The notes: generated by a model from the letters alone, not told the origin. Positions 10,469 through 18,352 are shown, numbered from the stretch's first letter. The stretch: DNA of 64,000 nt from an uncultured SAR86 cluster bacterium (GCA_902561325.1 CACEOL010000002.1:62001-126000), one strand, 5' to 3'. Translations and numbers: made by a program.

Positions 10469-12449
10469 ATGGGGAGTTATCAGTACAGGAACAATTTCTA
10501 AGGCTTTCTGCGACTCGATTAGATATTCTAAAGAAGGTAAATTGGCTGCAGTTGCGAGTAGATCTTCTAAAAATCTAAAACACTTTTCTGACAAATATGG
10601 CGTAAAAACTTACGACTCGTATGACGCTTTATTAAATGATTCTTCAATCGATGCAATCTATATCGGTACTCCTCATAACAGTCATTTTAATTTGAGCCTA
10701 AAAACTCTAAGAAGCGGTAAGCACCTTCTTTGCGAAAAACCTATGACAATGAACTCAACTGAAGCAATGATTCTACTTAATGAAGCAAGAAGCCTAAATT
10801 TATTTTTTATGGAAGCTTTTATGTATAGATGCCATCCGCTTACTCATAAAATGCTTGAATTAGTTAAACAAGAGATTACCAATGAAGTAGTACTAATTGA
10901 GGCTTCTTTTGGATTTACTGCTGATGTTGATGAAAAACATCGACTCAAAAATCCTGAATTAGGTGGAGGGTCAATCTTAGATATAGGCTGTTACCCTCTA
11001 TCCATGGTTAGATTGATAGCAGGCAGTTTAGTTGAAAAGTCTTTTGCAGACCCTCTTAAAATATCTGCTTCTGGAGAACTTTCTTCAGATAATATAGATT
11101 TAAACGCAAAAGCAGAGCTTGAATTTAGTCCAAAAATTAAAGCTTCAATCAAAGCAGCAATTAATGAAGAATACGAAAATTCATTAAGAGTATCATCTAG
11201 AAACAAACAATTTTTTATCAAAGAACCATGGCATTGCGGCCAATTTCAAGGACAAAAAGCAGAAATTAAAATTTTAGAAAATAATCAAGAGAAAATAATC
11301 GAAGTAACTGATGATGTGGGTTTATTTACTCGAGAAATTGACGAAGCTAGTTCTTGTATTAAGGCAGGAAAAATTGAATCTACATTTATGTCTCATGCCG
11401 ATTCTTTGAGTAATTCGATTTGGCTTGATAAATGGCTGAACGAATTGAAAGTTATTTATCCTGCAAACTCAATAAATACATCATCATTGAAAAGCTCAGT
11501 GTTTTTAAAACCATCAAAAGACTTAAATTCAATAAAAATTCCTGAATTGGATAAAGAAATTTCTCCAATAGTGTTTGGATGTGACAACCAAATAAATGAA
11601 GTTCATGCGTTTGCCATGTTTGATTATTACTACAGTAAAGGCGGCAAGGTTTTTGATACTGCCTATATTTATAATCATGGGTTAAGCGATAAATATCTAG
11701 GCGATTGGATAAACTCTAGAAACTTAAAAGACGTAGTCGTTTTGGGTAAAGGGGCGCACACTCCAGATTGTTTTCCAGATAAAATTAAACCTCAAATTGA
11801 AGAATCTCTATCAAGAGGCAATATTGATAAATTAGACATTTACTGCCTTCATCGAGATAATCTTGACGTTCCTGTGAATGAATTTATCGATGCTTTGAAT
11901 GATTGTAAAAAAGACGGCTTAATAGATGTGTTAGGTGCGTCTAACTGGGATCTGGACCGTTTTAAGTCAGCAAACGATTATGCAAAAGAACAAGAAAAGG
12001 TTGGCTTCAAAGTCTTAAGTAATAATTTTAGTTTAGCTAGAATGATTGAACCCGTTTGGCCTGGTTGTTTTTCTTGTGACGAGACTTATCTGAAATATCT
12101 TAAAGAAAACAATATCCATCTTTTTCCTTGGTCTTCTCAAGCAAGAGGATTTTTTGTGAATCAAGTTGAATTTGCTGCCAACGAGCACTTTGCTAACCCA
12201 ACGGATGAAGAAGAAAAAAGAGTTTGGCATGATGAGCTAAATCTTGCTCGAAGAGATAGGGCTATTGAGTTAGCTAAAGAAAAGGGCTGTCAACCAATCC
12301 AAATAGCTCTTTCTTATGTAGTAAACCTTGAAATATCTGCTTACCCTTTAGTTGGGCCAAGAAATTTTTTCGAGCTAGATAGTTGCATTGAGGCAACAAA
12401 CATTGAGTTATCAACGCAAGATCTAAGATATCTAGAGACGGGTAATTAG
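10461..12449 (+). CDS. Fused Gfo/Idh/MocA oxidoreductase and aldo/keto reductase
   Basis: Two NAD(P)-dependent enzymes in one chain. Residues 1 to about 330 form a Gfo/Idh/MocA oxidoreductase with the GVISTGTISKAF nucleotide-binding turn and the catalytic-type EKPMTMN motif near residue 93. Residues about 355-662 form an aldo/keto reductase with the FDTAYIYNHG (Asp, Tyr), LGKGAH (Lys) and IYCLHRDN (His) tetrad and the ending PLVGPRN. I chose ATG 10461 over the TTG at 10446 because the nucleotide-binding fold begins there. It follows the GPH carrier closely, so the fusion probably performs consecutive steps on an imported sugar or polyol-like compound. Confidence 0.9.
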   Translation: MVKWGVISTGTISKAFCDSIRYSKEGKLAAVASRSSKNLKHFSDKYGVKTYDSYDALLNDSSIDAIYIGTPHNSHFNLSLKTLRSGKHLLCEKPMTMNSTEAMILLNEARSLNLFFMEAFMYRCHPLTHKMLELVKQEITNEVVLIEASFGFTADVDEKHRLKNPELGGGSILDIGCYPLSMVRLIAGSLVEKSFADPLKISASGELSSDNIDLNAKAELEFSPKIKASIKAAINEEYENSLRVSSRNKQFFIKEPWHCGQFQGQKAEIKILENNQEKIIEVTDDVGLFTREIDEASSCIKAGKIESTFMSHADSLSNSIWLDKWLNELKVIYPANSINTSSLKSSVFLKPSKDLNSIKIPELDKEISPIVFGCDNQINEVHAFAMFDYYYSKGGKVFDTAYIYNHGLSDKYLGDWINSRNLKDVVVLGKGAHTPDCFPDKIKPQIEESLSRGNIDKLDIYCLHRDNLDVPVNEFIDALNDCKKDGLIDVLGASNWDLDRFKSANDYAKEQEKVGFKVLSNNFSLARMIEPVWPGCFSCDETYLKYLKENNIHLFPWSSQARGFFVNQVEFAANEHFANPTDEEEKRVWHDELNLARRDRAIELAKEKGCQPIQIALSYVVNLEISAYPLVGPRNFFELDSCIEATNIELSTQDLRYLETGN

Positions 12450-12452
12450 TAT

Positions 12453-13286
12453 TTAAACTGCAGCAAGAGTTATGCGATGCAATAATCTATCATATCCGTC
12501 GTAACCACCCGTTGCTTGATGCATAACAGTCCGATTGTCCCACATGATTAACATATCTTCATTCCATACATGCTCATAAACAAATTGATCTTGAATCATA
12601 TGTTCGTAAAGCTCCCATAAAAGTTGTTGGGATTCGTCTTCTGAAAAACCTTTGATATTGATGGTATACACAGGATTAATGAACAAACACTCTTTATTAG
12701 TTTCAGGATGAATTTTGACCATTGGATGAGTGAAGGTAGCTTTAGCTTCCTTAGACGGAAGGATTTTCATTGAGCGCTCTTCTTTTTCAAGGGCATAAAA
12801 ACCATCATCAGCATAGGGAATTTTTGCAGAATGAATTACTTTAAGGCTTCTTAATTTATTTTTCATCTCTTCTGGTAAAGAAGAGAAAGCTTTTTCAGTA
12901 TTAGCAAAAAAAGTATTTCCACCTATTGGCGGAATAACTTTTGAGTGTAATAAGGTTGCAGAAGGGGGTTTCTTCATGAAAGACCAATCAGAGTGCCAGG
13001 TTCCTCCAAAAGGCGTAGCTTTTTCATTGGCACTTCTCTTTATTTCTGCAATATTTGGATAATCTGGAAGAGAGGAAATAAAAGGATCATCCCCAAAGTT
13101 ACCAAAGCTTAATGCAAAGTCTTTAAATTCATCATGAGATAAAGGGAGTTTAGGAAAGACTATCAATCCATACTCTACCCATTTAGACCTTAGAAAGGAG
13201 ATGTTTTCTTCAGTTAAATCAGCCAGAGAAAAGTCAGAGACTTCAACTCCAATACCGTTTTTAGATAAATTCTCACTTACTCTCAT
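12453..13286 (-). CDS. TauD/TfdA family Fe(II)/2-oxoglutarate dioxygenase
   Basis: Oxidises an organic substrate with O2, Fe(II) and 2-oxoglutarate. The iron ligands are visible: the HxD pair in GGTWHSDWSF near residue 98 and the distal histidine in TVMHQATGGYDGYDR near residue 255, with the 2-oxoglutarate arginine in LLHRITL at the C-terminus. The 277-residue length fits TauD. Its start overlaps the end of the upstream beta-lactamase-fold hydrolase by 14 bases, so the two are coupled. The substrate may be a sulfonate or a carboxylic acid; the neighbours do not decide. Confidence 0.9.
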   Translation of the reverse strand: MRVSENLSKNGIGVEVSDFSLADLTEENISFLRSKWVEYGLIVFPKLPLSHDEFKDFALSFGNFGDDPFISSLPDYPNIAEIKRSANEKATPFGGTWHSDWSFMKKPPSATLLHSKVIPPIGGNTFFANTEKAFSSLPEEMKNKLRSLKVIHSAKIPYADDGFYALEKEERSMKILPSKEAKATFTHPMVKIHPETNKECLFINPVYTINIKGFSEDESQQLLWELYEHMIQDQFVYEHVWNEDMLIMWDNRTVMHQATGGYDGYDRLLHRITLAAV

Positions 13287-14478
13287 ACACTTTTTCTATG
13301 AATGAAGTTGCTGTTTCCCAAGCAGTTATTCCAGGATGCATTTGATTCATCACAAATCCTATTGAAACATGATTATCTGGATCTCCAAAACCCAGAGACC
13401 CACCAGCTCCTCCATGACCGAATGCACCTTCCGCGGGACCCATTGAGACGTCTTTGGAGCCAAGCATGAAACCCAATCCAAAACGAGTTTGGAGATTGGC
13501 TAAAACTAAGTCAGAACCTTCGGACTCGGTTTGACGCGCCATATCTATTGTTTCTGGACTAAGTAAATGAACTCCATCACGGTTTCCACCATTGGACAAA
13601 ACTCCATAAAATTTTGCTATCGCTCTTGCGCTTCCGTGTCCATTTGCAGCTGGTATCTCTGCTTTACGCCATTCTCTGGTATTTGCATAAAAAGGATTTT
13701 TAATTTCCATTTTGGGATTATTAAAGGCCGAGCCTGCTATGGTTTTAGGGTCTTCAAAATCCTTTATAAGAGCAAGATCTCCTCGTAGCATACTTTTCGG
13801 AATAATCTTAAAAAGTGGAGATACAATTCTAGTCCATAAAGGGAACAAACTGGGTTGAATATCAGTTACCTTGTCGAATTGTTCATCTGGCAAACCAATC
13901 CAGAAATCTAGATTTAAAGGTTCTGCAATTTTTTCATTAAAGTATTGTCCTATGGATTGACCGGAAACTCGTCTTACCATCTCTCCAATCAAGTGCCCGT
14001 AAGTTAGAGCATGATAGCCATGTCTTGTACCTGGTTGCCATTGTGGCTTTTGAGCAGCTAATGCATTTACCATAACGTCCCAGTTGTAATAGGCGTCATC
14101 TGGTAAAGGGGTTGTTACTCCACATAAGCCAGATTTATGACAGAATAAATACCTTACTGGAATTTTGTCTTTTCCTTCTTGCGCAAACTCGGGCCAATAT
14201 TTTGCAACTGGGTCATCTAAATTAACTTTGCCTTCTTCGACTAGCTGTAAGAGACATACAGCTGCTAAACCTTTAGTAGTAGAAAAGACATTAACGATTG
14301 TATCTTCCTGCCAAGTTGTATTTTCTTCTTCAGAATCAATTCCGCCCCAAAGATCTATAACTTTTTCACCTTCGATTTCAACAGTAATAGCAGCTCCTCT
14401 TTCAAAGCCTGAATTAAGATTATTTTCAAATAGTTCCCTTGCTGAAGAGAATTTTTCATCGCAGTATCCACTTATCAT
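13273..14478 (-). CDS. Serine hydrolase, class C beta-lactamase / EstB fold
   Basis: Penicillin-binding-protein-like esterase of 401 residues. The active-site SxxK is STTK near residue 87 (NVFSTTKGLAAV), the tyrosine motif is in YHALTYGHLIG around residue 162, and a C-terminal GHGGAGGSLGFGDP stretch replaces the KTG box as in EstB-type esterases. No signal peptide is seen, so it is likely cytoplasmic. I chose ATG 14478 because GGGAGAA lies just upstream; the ATG at 14490 would make that SD part of the coding sequence. Physiological substrate unknown. Confidence 0.88.
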   Translation of the reverse strand: MISGYCDEKFSSARELFENNLNSGFERGAAITVEIEGEKVIDLWGGIDSEEENTTWQEDTIVNVFSTTKGLAAVCLLQLVEEGKVNLDDPVAKYWPEFAQEGKDKIPVRYLFCHKSGLCGVTTPLPDDAYYNWDVMVNALAAQKPQWQPGTRHGYHALTYGHLIGEMVRRVSGQSIGQYFNEKIAEPLNLDFWIGLPDEQFDKVTDIQPSLFPLWTRIVSPLFKIIPKSMLRGDLALIKDFEDPKTIAGSAFNNPKMEIKNPFYANTREWRKAEIPAANGHGSARAIAKFYGVLSNGGNRDGVHLLSPETIDMARQTESEGSDLVLANLQTRFGLGFMLGSKDVSMGPAEGAFGHGGAGGSLGFGDPDNHVSIGFVMNQMHPGITAWETATSFIEKVYESK

Positions 14479-14523
14479 TTTTTCTCCCATAAAAAAGATA
14501 GAATACCCTTAATTCATAGATTA

Positions 14524-15252
14524 ATGAAAGTAAAAAAAGCAGACGACTATCAATCTTGGTTTATCAAAGAGGGCGATGAAGCTCTCCTAATAGATCCGTG
14601 GTTTGATTTATCATTAGTAGATGGAAAGGGTTGGTTTTTACAAAGAAAAAAAGAAAAAAAATCATGCTTAACAGAAGAAGAAATTTCTCTTGTTAAAAAC
14701 ATCATTATTACTGCGCCATTTGCAGATCATCTTCATTTGAATACCTTAAAAGAATTTTCAACTGCTAATATTTGGTGTTCACCTCAGGTTAATTCAATTC
14801 TATTGAAAAAAAATCTCCAAAATAAAATTTATGAACTTTCATCATCAAATTCAATTGGAAATTTAGAAGTTAGAGCATATCCTGCAGGATTTCCCTATAA
14901 CACAACAGCTTACTGTCTTCACATTATGAATAAAGAGGGTTTTGCTGTCTTTCACGAAGGCCACGTGGTTAATAAAAAAATTATCCAAAATAATAATATC
15001 AAAGCTGATATTGCTATTCTTACTGCTGAAGAAGTTAAGTTTTTTGGATTGCTTACTTTAAGTATGAACTTAAAAAATACAATAATCGCTTGTAATTTAT
15101 TGGATGCAAAAAAGTTATTTATAACTGGATCTAATCCTTTGAAAAATACTGGAATCGTAAATTATTTTTTAAAACTAAATAAACTTGATAATGATTTCAT
15201 AGAGGATAATATTGAAATTTTTTATGAAGCCGGTAGTAGTTTTTCTTCTTAA
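14524..15252 (+). CDS. Degenerate MBL-fold (UlaG-like) protein
   Basis: A 242-residue protein resembling the metallo-beta-lactamase fold: WFIKEGDEALLIDPWFD at the start and a TAPFADHLHL motif near residue 64 where functional family members carry HxHxDH. The first histidine of that motif is missing, and the later FHEGHV stretch supplies only some ligands. It may be a catalytically altered or non-enzymatic member. It lies immediately upstream of, and overlaps, a small exported protein gene, and directly precedes the tRNA-Ala used by the island. Confidence 0.65.
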   Translation: MKVKKADDYQSWFIKEGDEALLIDPWFDLSLVDGKGWFLQRKKEKKSCLTEEEISLVKNIIITAPFADHLHLNTLKEFSTANIWCSPQVNSILLKKNLQNKIYELSSSNSIGNLEVRAYPAGFPYNTTAYCLHIMNKEGFAVFHEGHVVNKKIIQNNNIKADIAILTAEEVKFFGLLTLSMNLKNTIIACNLLDAKKLFITGSNPLKNTGIVNYFLKLNKLDNDFIEDNIEIFYEAGSSFSS

Positions 15253-15619
15253 GATACTTTTGATAAGTATCTTGTTTTCATCTCAAGCATTTTCGAGAAA
15301 TATTATTCTAGATTGCGATGTAACTTTGGTTGGTATTGAAGGAAAGGATAAAGCATCAAACGATACTGAGGTAATTGATATTAACCTTAAAGCAAAAACT
15401 ATTTTTTTTGGTTCTGAAGCAATTCCTTACAAATTAAGAAACAAGCTTAGAGTATATGAAGGCAGGTATTTCAAAGGGAATAAAAGAACCTTTGCTATTG
15501 AAAATAAACTCGTCATAGATAAAAAGACTCTTCAGTCGTCTTTGAATAAAAACGTTTGGGATAATAAGGCAATCAGTGTAAATTCTTATTCTTACTTTGA
15601 TTGTATAAAAAGAAATTAA
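15224..15619 (+). CDS. Small exported protein of unknown function
   Basis: I do not recognise this family. From ATG 15224 the protein is 131 residues with a clear Sec signal (about residues 1-22, KPVVVFLLKILLISILFSS then QAFSRN). The mature part is basic and beta-rich, with two cysteines (DCDVTLV near the start and DCIKRN at the end) that could form a disulfide in the periplasm. A TTG start at 15212 would add four residues. It overlaps the MBL-like gene by 29 bases and ends one base before tRNA-Ala. Confidence 0.7.
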   Translation: MKPVVVFLLKILLISILFSSQAFSRNIILDCDVTLVGIEGKDKASNDTEVIDINLKAKTIFFGSEAIPYKLRNKLRVYEGRYFKGNKRTFAIENKLVIDKKTLQSSLNKNVWDNKAISVNSYSYFDCIKRN

Positions 15620-15620
15620 A

Positions 15621-15726
<106 letters not shown>

Positions 15727-15760
15727 AAGGTGGATTTTCTACCTATCTTGTCTTAATAAT

Positions 15761-15784
15761 TGAGTCCCACTTTGAGTCCCACTT
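15761..15784 (+). repeat. Two perfect tandem 12-base repeats near the island left end
   Basis: The unit TGAGTCCCACTT occurs twice in direct tandem, 65 bases inside the intact tRNA end of the island. Short direct repeats at this distance from an att core are typical of integrase arm-binding sites, but no integrase gene is present, so this role is inference. Confidence 0.6.
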
Positions 15785-15877
15785 TAAAAAAGCCTTAATT
15801 CTGGGGATTTCTGAAAACCTAGAATATTTAGTTATATATCGTCATTTTGCTAAATAAACTCAATATTTAGGCTCTGT

Positions 15878-15927
15878 GCCTAACAAAATAACGAGCTTCG
15901 AATCACCCACAATAGATATTGTTAGAC
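15878..15927 (+). repeat. Imperfect inverted repeat upstream of the island lipoprotein gene
   Basis: GCCTAACAAAAT at the left end and ATATTGTTAGAC at the right end are imperfect inverted copies (10 of 12 pair), with a small internal hairpin CGAGCTTCG. The outer boxes fit the RYYYAAC and GTTRRRY consensus of integron attC sites, but there is only one such site and no integron integrase. An operator or mRNA structure for the gene at 15949 is equally possible. Confidence 0.45.
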
Positions 15928-15936
15928 AGTACCTTT
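15923..15936 (+). promoter_or_regulatory. 14-base element shared by two island genes, copy 1
   Basis: TAGACAGTACCTTT occurs here, 12 bases before the lipoprotein ATG, and again at 17007-17020 upstream of the operon. Flanking bases are partly shared (a TTG followed by C or T just before it). The shared placement upstream of both transcription units suggests a common operator or promoter element. No consistent -35/-10 pair at standard spacing is visible in both copies. Confidence 0.4.
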
Positions 15937-15948
15937 ACAATCTAGGAC

Positions 15949-16821
15949 ATGAGATTTCTTTTATTACTAATTTTCTTCATTCTCTTTATCTCTTGTTCAG
16001 AGTCTGAAGATTTTTCAATTTCGCAAGAGTCTGAAGATTTATCAACCTTTCTGAAGTGTGAAGATACTCAAACCAAAGAAGTTCGCTTATTAGTTAGAGC
16101 AAAAGAAAGAATACTCAATTATAGTTACGACATCTTTGAAGAAAAGGATTTTTTTTACGAATATAGATATTCATTTGCAATTACAAATAAAGAAAGAAAA
16201 TTTGGAACTCTTGATAGTGAAACTAGATGGGAGCTGAACGATGGAACTAGAACAATAGAGATAGATAAGTATAAAAATAAATACGAACTCTTCTGGCACG
16301 TAAAAGCATTACAAGAAGAACCGAAACTCCTAACCAGTGATACCTTCTACCAAGTAAGTTTCAAAAATAGTGATGGTTTTAGAAATAGTATAAAAGGATA
16401 TTTGCCTAGATATTTGGTGAAAAAGAAAGCAGGTGACATAGAAGGAATATATATTCCTGTATCTCTTGCCAATTCTGACGTTATGAAAGAAGAAGATACG
16501 AAAGAAGAATATAAAAGATTTAACCAGATATACAGAAGCGGATTTTTTACACAAAGCCAATATGTATTAAATAGAATGAATTTATCATTTGTAACCAAAT
16601 GGATTGGTGACGGTAATAATTATGAATATCCTAAACCTGATTGGTTTAATGAATTTAATGGTACTTGCGAGATTATCGAAAAAGTAAAGTTCCTAGAAAT
16701 TGCTCAATCTAAACTTGATGAAACATTTGATGAAGTATTGCCAATTTTACAAAAAGCGGAAGAAGCCTATGAAAAAGAGATTGAGTTAGAAATAGAACTT
16801 AAGAGCAGACAAAAAATTTAA
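15949..16821 (+). CDS. Predicted lipoprotein of unknown function (island cargo)
   Basis: I do not recognise a family. The 290-residue protein has a strong lipoprotein signal: hydrophobic residues 3-14 followed by LFISC with the lipidated cysteine at residue 16. Position +2 is Ser, which suggests outer-membrane sorting. The mature part is charged and beta-rich with two cysteines (CEDTQT near residue 38 and GTCEIIE near 240) and ends in an acidic amphipathic helix (about residues 248-290) likely to form a coiled coil. It lies inside the tRNA-Ala island but is separated from the five-gene operon by 262 bases, so it may be an independent cargo unit. Confidence 0.75.
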   Translation: MRFLLLLIFFILFISCSESEDFSISQESEDLSTFLKCEDTQTKEVRLLVRAKERILNYSYDIFEEKDFFYEYRYSFAITNKERKFGTLDSETRWELNDGTRTIEIDKYKNKYELFWHVKALQEEPKLLTSDTFYQVSFKNSDGFRNSIKGYLPRYLVKKKAGDIEGIYIPVSLANSDVMKEEDTKEEYKRFNQIYRSGFFTQSQYVLNRMNLSFVTKWIGDGNNYEYPKPDWFNEFNGTCEIIEKVKFLEIAQSKLDETFDEVLPILQKAEEAYEKEIELEIELKSRQKI

Positions 16822-17083
16822 AAGAAGGACAGACCGGCATAGGAGAATATAGAAAGGTCTGTCCTTCAGTAAAGCGACTGAAGAATTACGCTTTAGTCAT
16901 TAAGCAGAATGCAGTTGGGTGAATAGCCACAGCATCGAATGTAAAGATTGCATTCAATGATTGAATGAATCTTCTGTCATCAAAGAAAGGATTCATTAGA
17001 GCTTGCTAGACAGTACCTTTGTATTAATGGGTAAAATTAATAAAAACTTTAGTTTATAAGTATTTTTTTTATAATGAATCATC
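16822..17083 (+). other. Intergenic stretch rich in inverted repeats, possible structured RNA
   Basis: No credible ORF lies here. Structures seen directly: a perfect 12-base inverted repeat GAAGGACAGACC/GGTCTGTCCTTC (16824-16835 and 16856-16867, 20-base loop); CTTCAGT/ACTGAAG (16864-16883); TAAAGCG/CGCTTTA (16870-16895), which competes with it; and a near-perfect hairpin at 16945-16972. There is no U-tract after the first hairpin, so it is not a standard terminator. The second 14-base shared element follows at 17007. A small RNA, a leader of the operon, or protein-binding sites are all possible. Confidence 0.4.
17007..17020 (+). promoter_or_regulatory. 14-base element shared by two island genes, copy 2
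   Basis: Second exact copy of TAGACAGTACCTTT, 63 bases upstream of the GrpE-like gene. It probably marks the control region of the five-gene operon. The first copy precedes the lipoprotein gene in the same island. Confidence 0.4.
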
Positions 17084-18352
17084 ATGTTTTTTAAGTTATT
17101 AATTTTATTCATTTATTTTTTCTCATTAAATATCTATCTAGAAAATTTAGATGACACACCTTCACAAATCTTTGAAGAGACACAAACAGAAATATCTGAA
17201 GTCATCGAAGAGCCAAAGCCTGAAGATGCAGAAAATATAGAAGAGGTAGGGCTGGTTGACATTGAAGTCATCGAAGAGCCAAAGCCTGAAGTTGCAGAAA
17301 ATATAGAAGAGGTAGGGCTGGTTGACATTGAAGTCATCGAAGAGCCAAAGCCTGAAGTTGCAGAAAATATAGAAGAGGTAGGGCTGGTTGACATTGAAGT
17401 CATCGAAGAGCCAAAGCCTGAAGATGCAGAAAATATAGAAGAGGTAGGGCTGGTTGACATTGAAGTCATCGAAGAGCCAAAGCCTGAAGTTGCAGAAAAT
17501 ATAGAAGAGGTAGGGCTGGTTGACATTGAAGTCATCGAAGAGCCAAAGCCTGAAGCTGCAGAAAATATAGAAGAGGTGGAGTTAGACGAGGTTGAAAATT
17601 TTATTAAAGATGAAGATAGTCTTGCAAATAAAAGTTTAGATATTTTAATTAGAGAGTTACCTACAACCGTTGAGCAAGCAATAACAGATAGTTATCTTTT
17701 TATTTTATTCGTTTTACTTTTGTTTTTAATTTTAGCTTTAGCAGTTGTAATTTATATGTTGTATCTTCAGATTAAGTGGAGAAGGAGATACACAAATAGT
17801 GAGTCAGTTGTATTTAAAGATACCCATCTAGATTTCCTTGAACATCTAGAGAAGTGGATAAAAAAAACTACAGGGGTAATCAACGAAAATCAAAATGTTT
17901 CCATGAATTTTCAAAAGGAAACTTTAGAGTCTCTGCAAAAGATTACTTCATATATATCTGACCAATCTACAGAATTAGATAGATACAGGGAGGGTTATGA
18001 TTTCTCGATAAAGAAAAATGTTTTATTGTCATTGGTATCAATTTTTGAGACATTAAAAGCTGTTGATACTTCGGAAATAAAAGATCCAGATTTTTTAAAA
18101 AGGATTATAAGGTTTGTAGAAAGTCATTTAGAAAACCATGATGTTAAAGAATTTGTATTCGAACAGGGTCAATCTTTTAGGAACCTTCCAATAGATGAAT
18201 TTGAGATTTGTGACACAGAAATAATACAAGATAAAGATCTTGACGAATTAATCAATAAAACAGAAGAATGTGGATATTACTTTTTCTTTGAAGGCGGTAA
18301 ACGAGTTTTAAAAAAAGCAAGAATAATTGTTTATAGATTGGAGAAATCATAA
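17084..18352 (+). CDS. Membrane-anchored GrpE-like protein with acidic repeat stalk
   Basis: A 422-residue protein in four parts: an N-terminal hydrophobic segment (residues 1-18, signal or anchor); six tandem 22-residue acidic repeats (39-170, unit like VIEEPKPEVAENIEEVGLVD); a strong membrane span (204-228) followed by the basic KWRRRY; and a C-terminal region that I read as GrpE-like. That region has long helices (about 240-350) and a beta part ending GGKRVLKKARIIVY (404-417), comparable to the GrpE ending with GRxLRxAxVxV. The positive-inside rule puts the GrpE part in the cytoplasm and the repeats in the periplasm. Its stop overlaps the Hsp70 start (TAATG), which strongly supports a nucleotide-exchange role for that Hsp70. 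GrpE assignment is by pattern, not by search. Confidence 0.72.
   Translation: MFFKLLILFIYFFSLNIYLENLDDTPSQIFEETQTEISEVIEEPKPEDAENIEEVGLVDIEVIEEPKPEVAENIEEVGLVDIEVIEEPKPEVAENIEEVGLVDIEVIEEPKPEDAENIEEVGLVDIEVIEEPKPEVAENIEEVGLVDIEVIEEPKPEAAENIEEVELDEVENFIKDEDSLANKSLDILIRELPTTVEQAITDSYLFILFVLLLFLILALAVVIYMLYLQIKWRRRYTNSESVVFKDTHLDFLEHLEKWIKKTTGVINENQNVSMNFQKETLESLQKITSYISDQSTELDRYREGYDFSIKKNVLLSLVSIFETLKAVDTSEIKDPDFLKRIIRFVESHLENHDVKEFVFEQGQSFRNLPIDEFEICDTEIIQDKDLDELINKTEECGYYFFFEGGKRVLKKARIIVYRLEKS
17198..17593 (+). repeat. Six tandem 66-base in-frame repeats
   Basis: Each unit encodes 22 residues beginning EVIEEPKPE. The first five are identical except for one codon, GAT, GTT, GTT, GAT, GTT (Asp, Val, Val, Asp, Val); the sixth has GCT (Ala) and diverges over its last 20 bases. 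Near-identity at silent positions indicates recent expansion by slippage or unequal recombination. A change in copy number would keep the reading frame. Confidence 0.97.

Noticed and set aside
12033-12230. Small minus-strand ORF inside the aldo/keto reductase part
   Set aside because: It is a shadow frame in a well-conserved coding region with no start context.
16824-16867. Rho-independent terminator after the lipoprotein gene
   Set aside because: The 12-base stem is strong, but the loop is 20 bases and no U-tract follows.
17134-17535. Minus-strand open frame encoding a serine/threonine-rich repeat protein
   Set aside because: It is the mirror of the 66-base repeats of the GrpE-like gene; the repeat simply has no stops on the other strand, and there is no start context or homologue.
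17198-17593. CRISPR-like repeat array
   Set aside because: Units are contiguous with no spacers, in frame with a protein, and too long for a CRISPR repeat.
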